DNA of 7,251 nucleotides from Alphaproteobacteria bacterium. GTDB taxonomy: Bacteria; Pseudomonadota; Alphaproteobacteria; CACIAM-22H2. The DNA lies in the NCBI GenBank assembly GCA_016869415.1, contig VGEI01000180.1, positions 1 through 7,251 on the forward strand, written 5' to 3'. The notes beneath the pieces are model-generated. The model saw only the letters and a list, made by a program, of their open reading frames with translations, did not search any database and was not told the DNA's origin. The position numbers and the translations under genes were made by a program. Positions 5,343-7,251 of this stretch are shown here, in pieces. Numbering within the stretch: position 1 is the stretch's first letter; each line of letters begins with the position of its first letter.

Positions 5343-6311
5343 ATGGCCCAGACCCGTCACAGCAAAGTCCTGATCCTTGGCTCCGGCCCCGCCGGCTACA
5401 CCGCGGCGATCTATGCCGCCCGTGCCAACCTCAAGCCGACCCTCATCCGCGGCATGCAGCCCGGCGGCCAGATGTCGATCACCACCGACGTCGAGAACTA
5501 TCCGGGCTTCGCCGAGGTCATCCAAGGGCCGTGGCTGATGGAGCAGATGCAGAAACAGGCCGAGCATGTCGGCACGGTGTTCATCGAAGACACGATCACC
5601 AAGGTCGATTTCGCCAAGCGGCCCTTCGCCCTCCACGGCGATTCCCGCGGCACCTATCTCGGCGACACGGTGATCATCGCCACCGGCGCCCAGGCCAAGT
5701 GGCTGGGCCTGCCGGCCGAGGAGAAATTCCGCGGCTTCGGCGTCTCGGCCTGCGCCACCTGCGACGGTTTCTTTTTCCGCAACCGTACGGTGGCGGTGGT
5801 CGGCGGCGGCAACACCGCCGTCGAGGAGGCGCTCTACCTCACCAACCACGCGACCAAGGTCACGCTGATTCACCGCCGCGACAAGCTGCGCGCCGACAAG
5901 ACCAACCAGGGCCGCCTGTTCAAGAACCCGAAAGTCGAGGTGATCTGGAACTCTGTGGTCACCGACATCCTGGGCAAGGACAATCCGCCCGGCGTCACGG
6001 CGATCAAGCTCAAGGATCTGGTCACCGGCCAGGCGCGCCAGCTCGACCTCGACGGCCTGTTCGTGGCCATCGGCCACAACCCGGCGACCGAGCTCTTCCG
6101 CGGCATCGTCACCACCGACGACGAGGGCTACATCGTTACCCGGCCGGATTCGACGGCGACCAACATCCCCGGCGTCTTCGCCGCCGGCGACGTCAAGGAC
6201 AAGGTCTTCCGCCAGGCGGTCACCGCCGCGGGCATGGGCTGCATGGCCGCCCTCGAGGCCGAGCGTTTCCTCGCGCACGAGGAAGCCGCGACTCCTTTGG
6301 CCGCGCAGTAG
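5343..6311 (+). CDS. trxB: Thioredoxin-disulfide reductase (NADPH)
   Basis: A 322-residue cytoplasmic FAD flavoenzyme, normally a homodimer, that passes electrons from NADPH to oxidised thioredoxin (EC 1.8.1.9). The low-molecular-weight bacterial architecture is complete. It has the FAD dinucleotide fold GSGPAG (residues 13-18), PGGQMSITTDVENYPG (about 40-55), the redox-active pair C137-A-T-C140 followed by DGFFFRNR, the NADPH-binding fold GGGNTA (154-159), the NADPH-phosphate-recognising HRRDKLR (177-183), and the C-terminal FAD segment GVFAAGD (277-283) with RQAVTAAG (290-297). The length is normal and no key residue is missing. The N-terminal segment before the first beta strand is short, supporting the ATG at 5343, although no Shine-Dalgarno sequence precedes it. 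A LysR-type gene follows after 13 bp, so the two are probably co-transcribed. The long leader and repeats upstream suggest regulated expression. Confidence 0.97.
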   Translation: MAQTRHSKVLILGSGPAGYTAAIYAARANLKPTLIRGMQPGGQMSITTDVENYPGFAEVIQGPWLMEQMQKQAEHVGTVFIEDTITKVDFAKRPFALHGDSRGTYLGDTVIIATGAQAKWLGLPAEEKFRGFGVSACATCDGFFFRNRTVAVVGGGNTAVEEALYLTNHATKVTLIHRRDKLRADKTNQGRLFKNPKVEVIWNSVVTDILGKDNPPGVTAIKLKDLVTGQARQLDLDGLFVAIGHNPATELFRGIVTTDDEGYIVTRPDSTATNIPGVFAAGDVKDKVFRQAVTAAGMGCMAALEAERFLAHEEAATPLAAQ

Positions 6312-6324
6312 GCCGGCGCCCCGC

Positions 6325-7221
6325 ATGGCGATGGACTGGGACCGCCTGCGCATCTTCCACGCCGTGGCGGAGGCCGGCAGCTTCACCCATGCCGGCGAGT
6401 CCCTGAACCTGTCGCAGTCGGCGGTCAGCCGGCAGATCAGCGCGCTCGAGGACTCGCTCAAGACGCCGCTCTTCCACCGGCACGCCCGCGGCCTGATCCT
6501 CACCGAGGCCGGCGAGATGCTGCACAGCACGGTGCGCGACGTCTTCGGCAAGCTCGCCTCGGTCGAGACGCAGATCACCGAGACGCGCGACCGGCCCTCC
6601 GGCCTGCTGCGCGTCACCGCCTCGGTCGCCTTCGGCTCGGTCTGGCTCGTGCCGCGCATCCGCGAATTCCTCGAGCTCTACCCCGACATCCACGTCAACC
6701 TGCTGGTCGAGGATTCCGAGCTCGATCTCGGCATGCGCGAGGCCGATTGCGCCATCCGCATGCAGCCGCCGCGCCAGCCGGACCTCATCCAGCGGCACCT
6801 GATCTCGGTGCATATTCACGTCTTCGCTTCGCCGGCCTATCTCAAGAAATTCGGCACGCCACAGACCGCCACCGATCTCGACCGGCACAAGATCATCGTC
6901 TACGGCGAGGATCCCAGGCCGCCTTTCCCGGGGATCAACTGGCTGCTCGAGGCCGGCTGCCCACCCGGCCAGCGCCGTACGCCGGTACTCCAAGTGAACA
7001 ACGTCTACGCCATCCTGCGGGCGGTCGAGAACGGAGTCGGTATCGCGGCCTTCCCCGATTACATGGCTCAGGAGAGTTCCAAGATCGTTCAGATCCTACC
7101 GCATCTCGAAGGGCCGACTTACGAGGCCTATTTCGTGTACGCCGAAGAGATGCGTAACTCCAAGCGCATAGCGGTTTTTCGCGACTTTCTGGTGCGCAAG
7201 GTGGCCGAGACGCAGTTCTGA
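6325..7221 (+). CDS. LysR family transcriptional regulator, LsrB/VtlR-like
   Basis: A 298-residue LysR-type regulator of normal length. The winged helix-turn-helix occupies about residues 5-64 (WDRLRIFHAVAEAGSFTHAG, then LSQSAVSRQISALE at 29-42 and LFHRHARGLILTEAG at 49-63). A linker helix follows, then the periplasmic-binding-protein-like effector domain from about residue 92 (SGLLRVTASVAFG). The opening MDWDRLRIFH, HRHARGLILTE and READCAIR-x-x-x-P-x-QPDLIQR closely resemble, from memory, rhizobial LsrB/VtlR proteins, which affect envelope, symbiosis or virulence and redox genes. Two cysteines are present, C142 and C212; C142 appears to align with a redox-relevant cysteine reported in LsrB, which is inference. 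It sits 13 bp after trxB with no Shine-Dalgarno sequence, so translation may depend on coupling. An alternative ATG at 6331 matches the MDWD start of relatives equally well. An orthologous function is likely but unproven. Confidence 0.92.
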   Translation: MAMDWDRLRIFHAVAEAGSFTHAGESLNLSQSAVSRQISALEDSLKTPLFHRHARGLILTEAGEMLHSTVRDVFGKLASVETQITETRDRPSGLLRVTASVAFGSVWLVPRIREFLELYPDIHVNLLVEDSELDLGMREADCAIRMQPPRQPDLIQRHLISVHIHVFASPAYLKKFGTPQTATDLDRHKIIVYGEDPRPPFPGINWLLEAGCPPGQRRTPVLQVNNVYAILRAVENGVGIAAFPDYMAQESSKIVQILPHLEGPTYEAYFVYAEEMRNSKRIAVFRDFLVRKVAETQF

Positions 7222-7228
7222 AATACCC

Positions 7229-7243
7229 ATGCGCCGGACGCAT
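7229..7243 (+). other. Small inverted repeat after the LysR gene, cut by window end
   Basis: ATGCG (7229-7233) pairs with CGCAT (7239-7243) around a five-base loop, eight bases after the LysR stop. It could be the start of a terminator or a chance match. The ATG at 7229 also opens a frame that runs off the window. Too little sequence follows to decide. Confidence 0.22.
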
Positions 7244-7251
7244 ATCCACTA

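Noticed and set aside
5144..6406. A 420-codon plus-strand frame through the trxB leader and trxB.
   Set aside because: An out-of-frame shadow of trxB, rich in Arg, Pro and His, with no recognisable motif; trxB itself has all its catalytic motifs.
5277..6659. A 460-codon minus-strand frame spanning trxB and the start of the LysR gene.
   Set aside because: It overlaps two unmistakable genes on the other strand and has a shadow-type composition.

Overview
The window is GC-rich, with almost every codon ending in G or C. It carries a string of genes whose protein sequences look alphaproteobacterial. The thioredoxin reductase followed immediately by a LysR regulator opening MDWD-LRIFH, and the bacterial ELM1-type protein, suggest the Rhodospirillales or a neighbouring order. 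That placement is inferred from protein resemblance only. Nothing looks like a mobile element, CRISPR array, tRNA or rRNA. Gene density is high and the layout looks chromosomal.

Layout. (1) Positions 1-1449 hold the end of a chromate-resistance operon: the last 39 codons of a ChrB-type protein, then a full two-domain ChrA chromate efflux transporter two bases after the chrB stop. A strong stem-loop (1459-1486) sits in the short convergent gap after chrA. (2) On the minus strand, 1502-1978 encodes an Lrp/AsnC-family regulator. The 126-bp divergent region upstream of it contains a near-perfect AT-centred palindrome (1998-2027), the best operator candidate in the window. (3) On the plus strand, 2105-3058 encodes a bacterial member of the mitochondrial-fission ELM1 family (COG3660 type). 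After 27 bp follows a 635-residue protein (3086-4993) that I cannot assign to a family. The two are probably functionally linked and are the least understood part of the window. (4) A 349-bp non-coding stretch (4994-5342) contains tandem 9-10 bp repeats, a perfect -35 hexamer and a leader hairpin. (5) Positions 5343-6311 are trxB, thioredoxin reductase. A LysR-type regulator resembling the rhizobial LsrB/VtlR group (6325-7221) starts 13 bp later.

How the genes work together. ChrB and ChrA form a chromate sensing and export unit. TrxB keeps thioredoxin reduced with NADPH, and the adjacent LysR protein is probably co-transcribed and may be redox-responsive. The Lrp-like protein probably regulates itself and perhaps the divergent ELM1-like gene through the shared palindrome. 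Several start codons (2105, 3086, 5343, 6325) lack a visible Shine-Dalgarno sequence. Two of them have -10-like hexamers placed 6-8 bases before the ATG, which would fit leaderless transcripts.

I see no clear evidence of a wholly new multi-gene system. The best candidate for undescribed biology is the ELM1-like gene plus the 635-residue unknown protein, together with the signals between them.
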